From: Branchiostoma belcheri
Taxonomy: Eukaryota > Chordata > Leptocardii > Amphioxiformes > Branchiostomatidae
DNA: 64,000 bases
Reading direction: 5' to 3'
Assembly: GCF_001625305.1 (NCBI RefSeq)
Contig: NW_017803669.1
Span: 247,299-311,298, forward strand
Shown here: piece by piece, positions 35,798 through 46,260 of the stretch
Layout of the letters: every line of letters starts with the position of its first letter
Position numbering within the stretch: position 1 is the stretch's first letter
Program-made: the position numbers and the translations under genes
Notes under the pieces: model-generated
Database searches by the model: none
What the model was told of the DNA's origin: nothing
Seen by the model: only the letters and a program-made list of their open reading frames with translations

Positions 35798-36989
35798 ATC
35801 AGAGACCAATTTAGCTGCAAAGAAGAGTGCAGTGTCGATCACTGGCATAAAGTAATCCCGGTATACATGTGTATGTGCATGGATGATCTGATCATAAATG
35901 TAAAGTCACTGTTCACCCTGTCGATTAAACTGTTGGTTGTGTGTTTCCGATTTAAAATTTGACAGGTATGAGTGCAGAACTTGGTGACAATACGGTGTCA
36001 AATGGTTTTGTAAGATCCAGGAAGACAACACCTGTCACTAGTCCATTGTCCATGTTACTCAAAATGGTAAAATGTTACAGGGTGAAACAGGCCCAAATTG
36101 ATGCACACATGAGTCGTCCATAGTAGTAAGCAGCCTGTCCAAGGCTGTTCCAGCCATGGTAATAATTGATGATGAATCAGGTGGTGCAGAATTCTCACAT
36201 TACGTTTGTTCATTGTCGAGCTGCTGTGGACAAATTGCAGATATTATACTGGCAGCCACGTCGCCATGTTTGGAGCAAATTGAAAGGGAATCAATAAAGG
36301 TTTCCCCAGTGTTGTTGTTTGTCAAGTTTCCTGGGAGGTTATAATATACACAGTTACATAGTAGCCCCACACTGAGGTTGGACACAAAATTTTGGGTCCA
36401 GGATTTTTCAAGAGGAATACTAGGCAGATGTTGGATTTGGTTCATACTCAGTCTACAAACATACAATGTATTTTAGTTCAACACTTATATAGGAAGATAA
36501 TGCATATATGAAATACTGTAACTACACTTAATAATTTTTATTGGAAAATAATGCATATGAAATACTGTTGTAACAGCTTGTCCCTAAACAATGCAATTTT
36601 TTACCTTTCCTACATTTCATAATTAATTTTTCAAAAAGCGCTTACAAAATGTATGTCTAAACCATAATATGGAAAGCACACACTGGCTCACCCATTCACT
36701 GACACTAGGCCACCCAGGGGACCAGGGAAAAGTGGTATTGAACAGGTGGTTCCTTGAAGAGGGTCGGCAACAACACAATCTTTACATTCACGGAACCTTG
36801 AATTAAGATGGCTCAAAGTTTTGGGCAAATGAAAAATTTGCAACGTTCCCAAATTCGCGATTGATCAAATGCAAAACAATTTGCTGAGTGCTGTCATTAA
36901 AGAGTGATTAAAGAGAGAAATGTGTTCAAGGCACTGAAGTTCTTTAAAAAGACAACCGGCCGGATCCCTTTAATAACTTCCCAGACTAG
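35798..36989. other. Anonymous sequence
   Basis: A doubled AATGCATATGAAATACTG block occurs near 36500 and 36550. No exon recognised. Confidence 0.35.
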
Positions 36990-37250
36990 GGAAATGATTT
37001 CTAGTGATTAAGTGAACATAATATATTCAAATCATGACCTCATTTGCATAATTTATGAGGAAGTGCTAGAATATCCTTTTTTTTTGTTAAGATAAGGCTG
37101 TCATTGCGTGGAGAATACGATTAACTGATATAATCCATGCAAATGAGGCTCTTATTTGCATAATCAAAGATTCAAGTTGTAAAATTCGTTAACCACAAGG
37201 GTTAATATCATTTGGCGAAGGTATGAGGTCGTGGAACTCTAGATCTTGTT
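36990..37250. mobile_element. Octamer-rich element fragment just upstream of exon 1
   Basis: It contains CTCATTTGCATAATTTATGA and CTTATTTGCATAATCAAAG units and ends near TTTGGCGAAGGTATGAGG, about 100 bp before the exon acceptor. Confidence 0.55.
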
Positions 37251-37351
37251 TCTTATTTGATGAGTCCTCTTCTTGTCTATTCCTTCTCCATGACATTATG
37301 TGTCAACACAGTTGAATGTTAATGCTAATATTCCATGTTTTGTTGCTCTAG

Positions 37352-37494
37352 TTTCAGATACCAACTGGACTCTGCAGGCATTCCTGCTTCAGGTGCAGAA
37401 CACGTCGCAGCTGCATGCTGAGGCAGATGCAACGCAGGCTCGTCTGGAGCAGCGCATGATCGAGCTGCAGACAAAGATGCTACAGCTGGAACAG
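37352..37494 (+). CDS. Laminin-alpha-like gene, exon 1 of 7 seen: coiled-coil segment before LG1
   Basis: Internal exon of about 47 codons. The acceptor follows a pyrimidine-rich tract; it is either the AG ending at 37351, or the AG ending at 37356, which would begin the exon in phase 0. The donor is CAG|GTGAGA at 37494/37495 and the exon ends in phase 0. The peptide starts DTNWTLQAFLLQVQNTSQLH and ends LQTKMLQLEQ. It is rich in Q, E, L and A with leucines spaced as in an amphipathic helix, as expected for the end of laminin alpha coiled-coil domain I, which trimerises with beta and gamma chains. NWT and NTS sequons are present. No ATG lies in this frame at the exon start, so it is not a first exon. 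No earlier exon was recognised in the preceding 37 kb. The laminin assignment rests mainly on the exons that follow. Confidence 0.75.
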
Positions 37495-37811
37495 GTGAGA
37501 TACAATGTTTTTGTACAATGGATCATATGTATAATACTAGTAATCATCATCATATAGCCAGATGATGCTGACTAATCAGAACTACATAATTGTTATGATG
37601 GCAGGACCTCACCATTGCAATGCTGTTTAAATCCCATAAACACTCGGACTAATTGGTCATAGGAAATGACTTATGACACCATATACACCTCGGCGTGGGT
37701 CATTAACTCTAAATTGTAGTCTACTGTCTTCATTACAATGCATCTTTATGGGGTGATGGGTCAGGTATAACTTGTTTTGTTATTTCTTGTTCTTATCATC
37801 CTTCTATTAAG

Positions 37812-37977
37812 GCTGCTCAGAGGCTTAACACACCAATGAACTTTGATGGCAACACGACTGCCATATTGGAACCACCTGCAAGACATAAACCTGTGTTCTC
37901 TTCCATTGAAATGGATGCAAGGGTGGGACAGCTGGATGGCTCAGCTGTTTTAGTATATGGAGGAAACCATCAAACAG
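37812..37977 (+). CDS. Laminin-alpha-like gene, exon 2: coiled-coil end and start of LG1
   Basis: The acceptor AG is at 37810-37811 and the donor CAG|GTATCT at 37977/37978. The exon is 166 nt, entering in phase 0 and leaving one base for the next exon. The intron before it is 317 bp. The peptide opens AAQRLNTPMNFDGNTTAILE and includes DARVGQLDGSAVLVYGG. In laminin alpha chains the coiled coil passes through a short alanine/arginine-rich linker into the first LG beta-strand (pattern M-x-F-x-G), and this exon shows that transition. One N-glycosylation sequon (NTT) is present. It covers roughly residues 47-102, counting from the D at 37357. A 308-bp mobile element begins only 8 bp past the donor, so intron bases +4 to +8 are a target-site duplication. 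Confidence 0.8.
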
Positions 37978-37985
37978 GTATCTAA

Positions 37986-38293
37986 CATGCCCGTAGCCAT
38001 TGAGGGTAAAGGTAACAAGGTAACAAGGCTCAAAGGTCCACTTTTTGGTCCACTTTTTATGTAAAGGTCCACTTTTTGGTCCACTTTTTATGTAAAGGTC
38101 CAATATTTTTCTTGAAATGATGGACTGGAATCGTAGAAAAACTGCTCCCTTTGTCATTGAATAAAAATTTATCTCTGATTTTTTCTTGGAAATCCTCTCA
38201 AAAATGCACGAAATGCCATTTTAGAAGGTTCATTTTTCAAAATTTTTTCAAGCAGTGGGTCACCCCCCATTCAAAATCCTGGCTACGGGCATG
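37986..38293. mobile_element. 308-bp TIR element just inside the intron after exon 2
   Basis: The ends are CATGCCCGTAGCCA and its inverse TGGCTACGGGCATG, flanked by a direct TCTAA at 37981-37985 and 38294-38298. The interior holds a tandem 31-bp repeat (AAAGGTCCACTTTTTGG...) at about 38030-38103. The superfamily is not clear from a 5-bp duplication. The element starts 8 bp after the exon 2 splice site. Confidence 0.75.
38030..38103. repeat. 31-bp tandem repeat, about 2.3 copies
   Basis: Units built from GGTCCACTTTTTGGTCCAC and TTTTTATGTAAA repeat at a 31-bp spacing within the 37986-38293 element. Confidence 0.8.
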
Positions 38294-38405
38294 TCTAATG
38301 ATGCTTAAACTCCTGGCAATGGAGAACTTTTTCTTCTTGAAGCTTTTTAAAAAATTGAGATAATCTTGCATCATTTCATAACACTCAAGTCTTGATGCTC
38401 ATCAG

Positions 38406-38544
38406 GGGAATTTCTGCTGGTTGCTGTGGAGGATGAGCATGTGAGCTTCACCTTCCAAATGTCAGGAGAACAGCAAGAACCAATCAAAGTTGACTCCAAC
38501 TTGAGATTGTGCAGTAACTGCTGGTACCATGTTCAAGCTACCAG
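38406..38544 (+). CDS. Laminin-alpha-like gene, exon 3: middle of LG1
   Basis: The acceptor AG is at 38404-38405. The first two bases complete a Gly codon begun in the previous exon. The donor CCAG|GTCAGT is at 38544/38545, leaving two bases of an Arg codon. Length is 139 nt. The peptide runs EFLLVAVEDEHVSFTFQMSG to LRLCSNCWYHVQATR. This is the LG pattern of a strand after G-x-F-L, then hydrophobic alternation, then W-Y-H-V before a basic residue. Two cysteines (LCSNCW) lie close together ahead of the tryptophan. That pairing is not one of the canonical LG cysteines and may form a local bridge or be lineage-specific. The phase agreement with both neighbours strongly supports a real exon. Confidence 0.82.
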
Positions 38545-39250
38545 GTCAGTACAATGTGTACTACAATCAAACTTGTCTAAACTCTAAGACGACCAAATAA
38601 ACCTGCATGGGACCAAGGAAAATTGGTCTTCTTAAATATTAAGTGGTGTTCTTCCATGCATGCATGTACAAAAGCATGGCGCCATGCCAAAACAGAAAAC
38701 AAGAAATACTGCTAAATTTCTACCCATTTTACAATAGACCCAGCCAGTGCCATTTCACGTGAATTTTGTACATTGCGCAAAGACTGTCATGCTGTCAAAG
38801 TTAATGACAAACTGGCTGATTCCATCAAGGTTTCGAGCTACAGTAGTTATAATTCAAAAAACGTTTTCCGCCACATGCTTTAAAATCATGTGGTCATCTT
38901 AGGCAGAGATTGGGCCATGTGAGAACCCAAATAGTGCCGGTTGTGGTCATGTTGGACGAGTGGTGGGCTTGAGCAAGTCCCTTAATGCAAGCAGCTTTCA
39001 TCTACATGACATCTGACGTATTTTTGGGGCGTTAAATGTTTAGACAGGCTGATGAATGACCTCATTGGAAAGGCCTCAAACCATTTTTTTACATCCATGC
39101 TCAAACTAATTCCTGCCATCCAATTCAAACGCTCATTCATGTCTATGACCGCAGAAAGGAGGCCATAACACCGAGTATTGTTTCTAGATTTAAATGACAA
39201 AGTAGACAAACAAACATGAAACCCTATCCAGCTCATTATAGTTGCGTCAA

Positions 39251-39333
39251 TAGCGCGATGGCGCACTCAGTAGCAGGTTAAATAACGCTGTAACGCATTT
39301 GTGCGACCGGGGATCAATTATCGCTGCGTTGCG
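39251..39333 (+). repeat. tRNA-derived SINE fragment
   Basis: A-box-like GATGGCGCACTCAGTAGCAG and, about 50 bp later, B-box-like CCGGGGATCAATTATCG. The spacing fits a tRNA head. The arms do not pair well enough for a tRNA gene. Confidence 0.4.
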
Positions 39334-39977
39334 ACAGTGTTGCGTTATCTAAGTCTGTCAAATGTAATGCAAACATGACTGTAGTTCCAGTGCTTAATGT
39401 TTACATCTATGGAGACAGAAATCGGGACCGAGAAAAAGCGGTTGTTAAGGCCAGATAGCAAGCTTATAGAAGAGGTTACCTGACCAAATTTGACCATACT
39501 GGGTTTTCTGATCTTTTTATAACTCAAGAATGACAAATGAAAGTCAAGAAGGCATGCAAGCAATCAAGGATCTTTCATCAAAGCTCCTAGAAGCAATCAA
39601 GCAAAATCTTCAATACCTTTGCAAAAGATGGCCTCAGATTTTTAATTATCAAACAATTAGACCAGCTTATCAAAATGGCCTCCAAGAAGTGTCTCTGTAA
39701 GGACTACATGATGAGACAGGTAATTGGAATCTGCTTCCTGGTCCGGTCCGCATAAACTGCTGCCCAGTCCGGTGCGAGGCTGGTTATTGGGGTTTCCAGG
39801 TTGCATCCCCCTCGCTGCTGGCATTTTCCACACTATTTTTCTATGACAACATAATAACATTCTAGTAAACAAGTGCATAAATCAATGCGGAATTCGTAGT
39901 GTCTTTGGCGTTCAAACAAGCTGGAAGTGTACTGACTGAGCCGCCATGTAGATTTCTCACACATGATGCCAATTTAC

Positions 39978-41071
39978 AGGGGACTGCCAGAGTATAGTGC
40001 TGCATACCGGTTCACTGGACTTGGATCCGGACTTGTAAGAAAGTTTAGGTTCAAGTCCAAAAAAACCTAAAAGTCAAGAACCGAGTCCGGACTTATTACC
40101 ATAAAAGACCATTTCACATACCCCTTTTCTTTCCAAACCACCTAAAACCTTCCGTACATTGCAAAATCTTTGCTGCAAAATGAAGAAAACATTGCCATTG
40201 GGCATCGTCAAGTACCGGCCTCCATGTTATGTGGCCAAAGTTTCACCCAGACAACATTGCAGGGTTGCCAACATGCAATTTTGTATATGCCATGGGTTTA
40301 GGTCCGGACTTACAAGTCCGGAACTGAACCTAAACCTCTGGACTTGAACCTAAAATTGGGTTTAGGTATGCAGCACTACCAGAGTATACAGTGCAAATTT
40401 ACGGAATACAGTGCAAGTTTACTAGTATACAGTGCAATTTTACGGAATACAGTTTACTAGTATACAGTGCAATTTTACGGAATACAGTTTACTAGTATAC
40501 TGAGTGCAATTTTACGGAATACAGTGCAATCTTATTAGTATACAGTGCAACCGTATTAGTATACAGTGCAATTTTACGGAATACAGTGCAATTTTACTAA
40601 TGACGTTGTTATGACGTAACCTGGGCCTGGCTTTCCAGGGCTGCCGCTGACAGAGCGTACTCAGGTCTTTCTGTGTTTTTTGAGTGAATTTGGACCGTTC
40701 TTTAGTAGATATACTTTTAGTCAAATCACTACATACTACACACGGCATGTTACTACACAGGGATAATTTCGAATTCGCTCGAAAAAGACAGAAATATGTG
40801 AGTCAGCGGCATCCGCCATCTTGAAACTCAAGGAAAGCAGGGTCCAAGTCACGTGATTCAACGTCATTAGTAAAATTGCACTGTATTCCGTAAAATTGCA
40901 CTGTATGCTAGTAAAATTGCACTGTATTCTAATACGATTGCACTGTATTCCGTAAAGTTGCACTGTATTCTAATACAATTGCACTGTATTCCGTGAAATT
41001 GCACTGTATACTAGTAAAATTGCACTGTATTCCGTAAAATAAACAGTGCACTGTATACTCTGGCACCCCTG
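39978..41071. mobile_element. Palindromic element built of inverted 20-21-bp satellite arms
   Basis: The ends are AGGGGACTGCCAGAGTAT (left) and, inverted at 41053-41070, ATACTCTGGCACCCCT. The left arm (40381-40605) is a tandem run of units such as ACAGTGCAATTTTACGGAAT alternating with a variant carrying ACTAGTAT. The right arm (40864-41050) is the same array inverted. The unique centre (40606-40863) includes GACGTTGTTATGACGTAACC and a GTCACGTGATT near the right arm. The left end is split by the 39995-40378 insertion. Confidence 0.7.
39995..40378. mobile_element. hAT-like non-autonomous transposon, 384 bp
   Basis: The TIRs are TAGTGCTGCATACC and GGTATGCAGCACTA. A perfect 8-bp target duplication CCAGAGTA flanks it at 39987-39994 and 40379-40386. 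An 8-bp TSD with short TIRs is typical of hAT elements (established knowledge). The interior has repeated inverted TCCGGACTT/AAGTCCGGA motifs and no coding frame. It is inserted in the left TIR of the palindromic element. Confidence 0.85.
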
Positions 41072-41167
41072 ATTTAGCGTTTTCCCCATCAAATCAAAAA
41101 CAGAACTCCCGCTAAAAAGAACCCAGGTGTAGTCTTTCTGATCCTAGGAACCATGTTTTCGTTTGAA

Positions 41168-41340
41168 ATATTTGTGGATATGCAGGATGTGCCCCGTTTT
41201 CAGCCGTTTTTATGCTTCAGTGGGGTACGCACGCCCTGTGGCTGCTGGCACGCTAAAATTATCTTGGTGACACGCAGTTGACACAGCCAGCATTAATTGG
41301 TGTCTTATTATTTCGTTACTAACACTGAAGTACATGTATA
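41168..41340. mobile_element. Dispersed repeat related to the interior of the 6383-7259 element
   Basis: The shared order of blocks is ATATTTGTGGATA, CCCCGTTTTCAG, GTATGCTT-like, GTGGGGTAC, GCATTAAT and TATTATTTC. Confidence 0.5.
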
Positions 41341-41824
41341 TGTGCATCCAATGACCAGTGGAACTTAACCATTCCCGTTATACTTAGTGAACCACCAGAT
41401 GGTTAATACCAGCATTACTATGATTTGCTAAGGGGAAAGCATTGTGAAATGACAGACTGAGTGCATTCATATACATGTCAGTGGGAGGAGTACAAATTTA
41501 CCTCATGTGGGGCGGGAAATTGCCGATACACACCGCTTGAACAGCAGAAGGAACTTTAATCTTGCCTCCATTTTACATGCGCATCAATAATTATTACATA
41601 AGAATTTTTTCCGCACTTACTTGCTCAGACAAGTGTTTCTATAGTTTGCAACCACACACAGAAAAGCTTGCTCTGCAGTATGCAATAATTATATATCTGA
41701 AACCCCCATAACCGCCCTCGGACCGGACCGGGTGGCAGTTTATGCAGACCGGACTGGGCAGCAGATTCGGATTACCCATGTAATTTAAAAGATCTTGGAC
41801 AGATTTAGTTGTTGTTTTTTTCAG

Positions 41825-41969
41825 GTTCAGGAATGAGGGGATGTTGACAGTGACTGACCTGAACACACTGGCTGCGACCTCTGTACAGGCATCTGACCCT
41901 CAGGTCACAGGTACTGACCTGGCCTTGACCTCTGACCTTTATGTTGGAGGACCACCAGTTGGTTTTCAG
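41825..41969 (+). CDS. Laminin-alpha-like gene, exon 4: late LG1
   Basis: The acceptor is a T-rich tract ending TTTTTTTCAG at 41824. The donor TTTTCAG|GTAAAG is at 41969/41970. The 145-nt exon completes the split Arg codon with its first base and ends in phase 0. The peptide starts FRNEGMLTVTDLNTLAATSV and ends LTSDLYVGGPPVGFQ. The motif L-Y-V-G-G-x-P is the signature strand of laminin G domains just before the final conserved Gly-Cys segment, which lies in the next exon. The preceding intron (3280 bp) is filled with nested mobile elements. The following intron is 8.7 kb and contains the assembly gap. Confidence 0.85.
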
Positions 41970-42099
41970 GTAAAGATAATTAAGCTCTCATCTACTATCC
42001 TAGCCAGTTTGAGCAACAAAAAGGTGTCTTGGATCTGGTATTGTGCATTTTGTCAGGTTGAAGGCAATCACCAAGCAGATGTTTGGGTGAAAGGTTAAC

Positions 42100-42290
42100 A
42101 TCATGATGTTTTCTTGGACAATGGTACACCCCATTGCGCCAATAAGTTCCTACATCGTCAGTGCTTGTTAAAAGGGACACCATAGTCCATCTGTGGTTGT
42201 CCCGTCTGTATCCTCTTACTTGCTTGGAGATGTCTGTTAATCATTGCAGCTGCCAAATGCATGGCAACACATTTTATTGACAGTTGGATG
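42100..42290. other. Intron 4 sequence before the 4.1-kb element
   Basis: Anonymous intronic sequence with no exon or repeat recognised. Confidence 0.4.
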
Positions 42291-43024
42291 CACATACAGT
42301 ACAGCTCGCGTTATAGTTTCCAACTCTGACAACCGCGAACGCGGCATTGACGCGATAAGACCGCGTTCCGCATGCGTTAATGAAGGTGTGAAACGCGTTT
42401 GGGTTTCAACTATAACGCGTTCGCCCAGGCGTCAGGGTTTGAGGGAAACGCGTTTTCATAGGTATTCATATGCACGGGGCGGTAAGATCAAAGAGAAGTA
42501 GGAGGGGTACTGATTAACCCCACGCAGGGCGGGAAATGCCTGGACTCAAGACAACGTCAAAATTTTACGATCTTCTGTGACAAGATCTGCACGGCTGCTG
42601 TGGCAATACCGCGGCGTGTAGTATCAAGGGTGCCCGTATCTGGAGCCGTTTGTACAAAGTATAGCAGGTTAAGGCCTGCGAAAAAATAACGTTTCGTGTC
42701 GTTTCATAGTAGCATAAATTCCAGAATAAAGCACGCATGTTTTGAAACTTTCCAAAATGTCAAAGTCGGGGTGCGTACTTAATTTCTGGCGGTTTCCCTG
42801 AAATCCGCCGACGTCGCAGGAATATAGCGAACACCGGCAAGTGGAACGACATCGATTCGTTCATAGCATGTTTAGATAAGAATGTTGAAGAGTGGAAATA
42901 AAGTTATCTTGAATAAATGAGCATCTTTCCGTTGGGTATCGTCGATATTGACACCAAGTTTCGTTAAAATAAAGTCAAGTGACACATGGTAAGAAATGTA
43001 GGTCACTCACGTCCCGAGCGCAAG

Positions 43025-43088
43025 ATGGTTCGCCAGCCAGCCGGCGCCGATCTCAGAAGAAACCGGCAGAAAATAACTCATCGACCCC
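43025..43088 (+). CDS. Possible first coding exon inside the 4.1-kb element
   Basis: ATG in a good context (CAAGATGG) opens a short frame beginning MVRQPAGADLRRNRQKITHR. It ends at a consensus donor CCCC|GTAAGT (43088/43089) and leaves one base of the next codon. The surroundings are CpG-rich, as in a promoter/first-exon region. The next exon-like segment at 44344 starts with two bases that complete the codon as Arg. No protein family is recognised; the arginine-rich N-terminus is uninformative. This could be a transposon gene, a nested host gene or chance. Confidence 0.3.
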
Positions 43089-44343
43089 GTAAGTATCCGT
43101 AAGTATATACACAATTGTAAGAGGGTTTATGAGTGGTAAGATTTGAAATGCAAGCCGTGAACGTTCTTGATCGTCGTAACGTGACATAAATAAACGTAAG
43201 TTGACATTACCACCGTTACATAACATTCAGTGAGTGTGCATGGTCAGTTTTAATGCACTTACGGACTCGGACGAGTTGAACAAAGACATCTTCAACAAAG
43301 ACGACATCCATGCTGTTACAAAGGTTCGGTTGACAGAAATTGTTTCATTACGTACCACAAATATCTTAAAATCTTGATAAATGCCACGTTGTAGCGGGGC
43401 TATACCAGTCTGTACTACGTGAAACTTGCTGGGTAGATTGTAACGTTACACGGCATGGGATGTTGCAATGATTGGGGCGGAGTTTAAAATCTACTCTTGT
43501 GAAACCTCCTGCCGCCCGGCCAGTGGGCGGGGTCCGATCTCTGCCTTGGTAGGCGTGACGCCACTCTGTCTAGCTCGCTGAGCACGTGCTGGCCACGCAT
43601 CGTGGGAACCAGCGGCGGGAAGCTTTGCAGATCTTTCCATGCTGGGGAGTTTTATTCCTTTGATTCTGTGACATAAGCATTACTTTGTACGAGATATTTT
43701 GAAACCTTTTCACTCTCTCACGTTCAGAATCGCAAGTGGGGGTACAGTTAGCCTTTTTGTTGTTGCTTTGGTTTCGGTGTCAAATTTTAAATACTTCCCC
43801 GCCTCAATGATTGTTGTCCAATTAGCTTAGAACTGTCGGCGCCTTTCGTAAAGAACAACAAAGCTACGTACTGCGTTAACATTTAAATGCCCCCCCCCCA
43901 CCGATAAAACCAACATTGTAATATTGTCTTCTTTTTTTCAAACATCTTTTACCATTGCTGACTTGATCGCCGACACTCTCCAAAGCTGTACTTTTCGCTG
44001 CACTTGCCTTACCTTTCGATGCGGTGGTAATGTCTTGCGAGCCGGCTGTGGCCCGCGATGAACGTAGAACAGCCGAAAAGTTTCCCGCTACAATACTAGT
44101 ATAAAGTTATAATAAACGAGTTACCAACAATCGCTTAGCACACGGCCGTTTTTCTTGATTACTTCAATGAACTATATGGTAATCAACTACAAATTTTATT
44201 ATCGAATAAGCTGATTGTTTTGTGTGCCAGTATATGTTTTGTCAGTATCATTTATTAACAGAATTAAATGTACATGTATGCAAAATACACCAGCTCTCCA
44301 TAGTAATCAGAGAAAGAATTAATTATTATTTTTTTTAATACAG

Positions 44344-44423
44344 GTGATGTCGACCTTTTAGAAGAGAAGGTTTTGGATGGGAACAGGACCTACACATGTG
44401 TATGTAACATCGATACCGGCCCC
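44344..44423 (+). CDS. Possible second exon, truncated by the N gap
   Basis: A long T tract and TACAG acceptor end at 44343. The frame stays open to the gap, reading DVDLLEEKVLDGNRTYTCVC then NIDTGP. It joins in phase to the 43025-43088 segment. After the gap, TTGTGGC followed by GTAAGA looks like a donor, so the exon may end about 7 bp beyond the Ns. The function is not recognised. Confidence 0.35.
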
Positions 44424-44443
44424 NNNNNNNNNNNNNNNNNNNN
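44424..44443. other. Assembly gap (20 N)
   Basis: Twenty N bases. The true missing length is unknown, as 20 may be a placeholder. Confidence 0.99.
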
Positions 44444-46260
44444 TTGTGGCGTAAGAGGCAGTCAATGTAGCCCAGCTTTCCCTGTCAGCAGCCAGCCTCA
44501 AGGCTTCCATCCAGCTCTTCTTGACTGCTATAATATATAATCAAGACTTCCCTTTGTCTGAAACCTTACCTTCTTTACTTTGTGTGCAATTATTCCAGTG
44601 TCTTGCAGATAGAAAAGTTCTGACTCGCTAGCAAATAAGACTAAGTTCTTTACATTACATCTTTACAATTCTTTTCTTGTACAAAGAAAATAGTTGTAGA
44701 TTTTATTTGTCCATTTGCTATGTTTGATGTATATGGAACTTGAGAACGAAGTTACTTAAATTAGTTCCCAAATACGCACTGCCACTGGACGCAGTCGCAT
44801 TATTCATCAGTTCACATGTATGCCTGGCATTATTATTGCTTGTTAGGACTGTATTTATTCATTGGTTCTATTCTGAAGAATATGTATATGCAGTGTACAT
44901 CATATATGGCGCTTTACAAAACATTATCGTTCCGACGTACATGTACAAAGACTTTCAAGATTGTCTCTTTGAAGTAGGGATTGCATCGCATGGTGAGACG
45001 TAAAACAGGCGGTGCCTTCAGTAATACGATCCTCCCGATCGCCGAATGTAACAAATTTATAAACATATCCTTTCGCTGTTGCTTGCTTGAAATGACATTA
45101 ATAAGTCCTATGACTCCTAGTTCTTGGTGGAAGGTTCTCCTTACCTGCGTTTCTGAGTCCTGTCTTCCGGTCGATTAGCCTAACTTACCTGCTACTAGTG
45201 GATGGTGGATCGCCGTTTTTTCCAGTCCGGAGTTTCCCAGTCAGCTTGTCTTGTATCATTTTAAAAAATTATGCCACATCCTACATCATTTTATCACATC
45301 AAGCATACAGTAGAGGTATAAAATATCTCTTTATTCGAACAGGGGCGTTTTTGGAACGCCTTTGACTTGAAGTATGTAACTTGTTAATGTGAGGGTATAG
45401 CATGACGGAGAGAGAAAAAAAATTACGAGAAAAAAATTACGAGAAATAAGTGACTCCAACAGAAACATATGCTATAATACTGTTATCAATTAGCTACGGA
45501 TAATTCTTCTGTGTTCGGACGGTAAGTATCAGGCTGCTACAGAGAGGCTGCTATCATCGCCGGGCGGCCCGGCTTGGCGGCGACTTGTGGACCGCCGGAC
45601 GACGTCTCCCCCTGCGGATCGGCATGGTCAGATTTCCTAGTCGTTGATTGCTACTTTGAAAAAGTGATACCATACCATTATTCAGAACAATAAAGCTATA
45701 ACATATGTTTTTATCCTATGTATAACGGAATGTTGGAACGCAAAGATCGTAGATTCGGTGTGAAAATACCCCTGGAAAACGAAAGTTTTTTTTAACGTAT
45801 CGGCCAGGGAAGGCTGCGCGTACTATGTGAGTTGGGGGAGGGGGGCGTGGTGGTATCGCTTTGCCGACAATGTTCGACAATGTTTTCGTCGGATGAAACC
45901 CTATAAAATGTGGACATTTTGGCCTAGCGTCCGTTTAGGTGGAAATTTGGGAGGATTTTGGCCGCTTCTTGAAGAGTTTTGTGTGTGAAGACTCCGCGTC
46001 CGTTGCATAACGCCGCGGCCGTGCCCCAATGTGCGTCGGGCTGGCGACGGTCGGCACTTTGTGAGATACATTCTCTTACGGCTGTTGACTTTTGAAACGT
46101 TATAAACGCACTAAATTTCGTGTTGAAAATTGTACATGTAGTTGTAGGCTATCTCCGTAACGACATGAGAGAGTTGCCAACAATGCTACACGACGCCGTT
46201 CAAGGTGACAAGTCGCTATTGTCTTACAAAACCGTAAAACAAAACATGAAACCTGACCCC
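44444..46260. other. Interior of the 4.1-kb element, right of the gap
   Basis: It alternates AT-rich stretches with CpG-rich patches (45540-45640 and 45960-46070). ORFs at 44740-45003 and 46120-46422 have no recognisable motif, and the latter runs into the TIR. No transposase catalytic signature was identified by eye. Confidence 0.4.

Larger units (their letters stand above)
39718..41785. mobile_element. Pair of inverted 80-bp arms enclosing nested elements
   Basis: About 80 bp at 39718-39800 (GAATCTGCTTCCTGGTCCGG...) reappear inverted at about 41700-41785 (...GGGCAGCAGATTCGG), sharing GCATAAACTGC and CCAGTCCGGT blocks. They could be the two ends of one 2-kb element, with the palindromic array and a hAT-like element inserted inside, or two separate copies in opposite orientation. 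No target duplication was resolved. Confidence 0.45.

Noticed and set aside
37300..37351. Start of translation just upstream of exon 1
   Set aside because: The frame begins with GTG rather than ATG, and the segment is better explained as intron ending in a pyrimidine tract and AG.
40512..40963. Two minus-strand frames with repeated LHCI and IQCN units
   Set aside because: They are translations of the inverted 20-bp satellite arms of the palindromic element.
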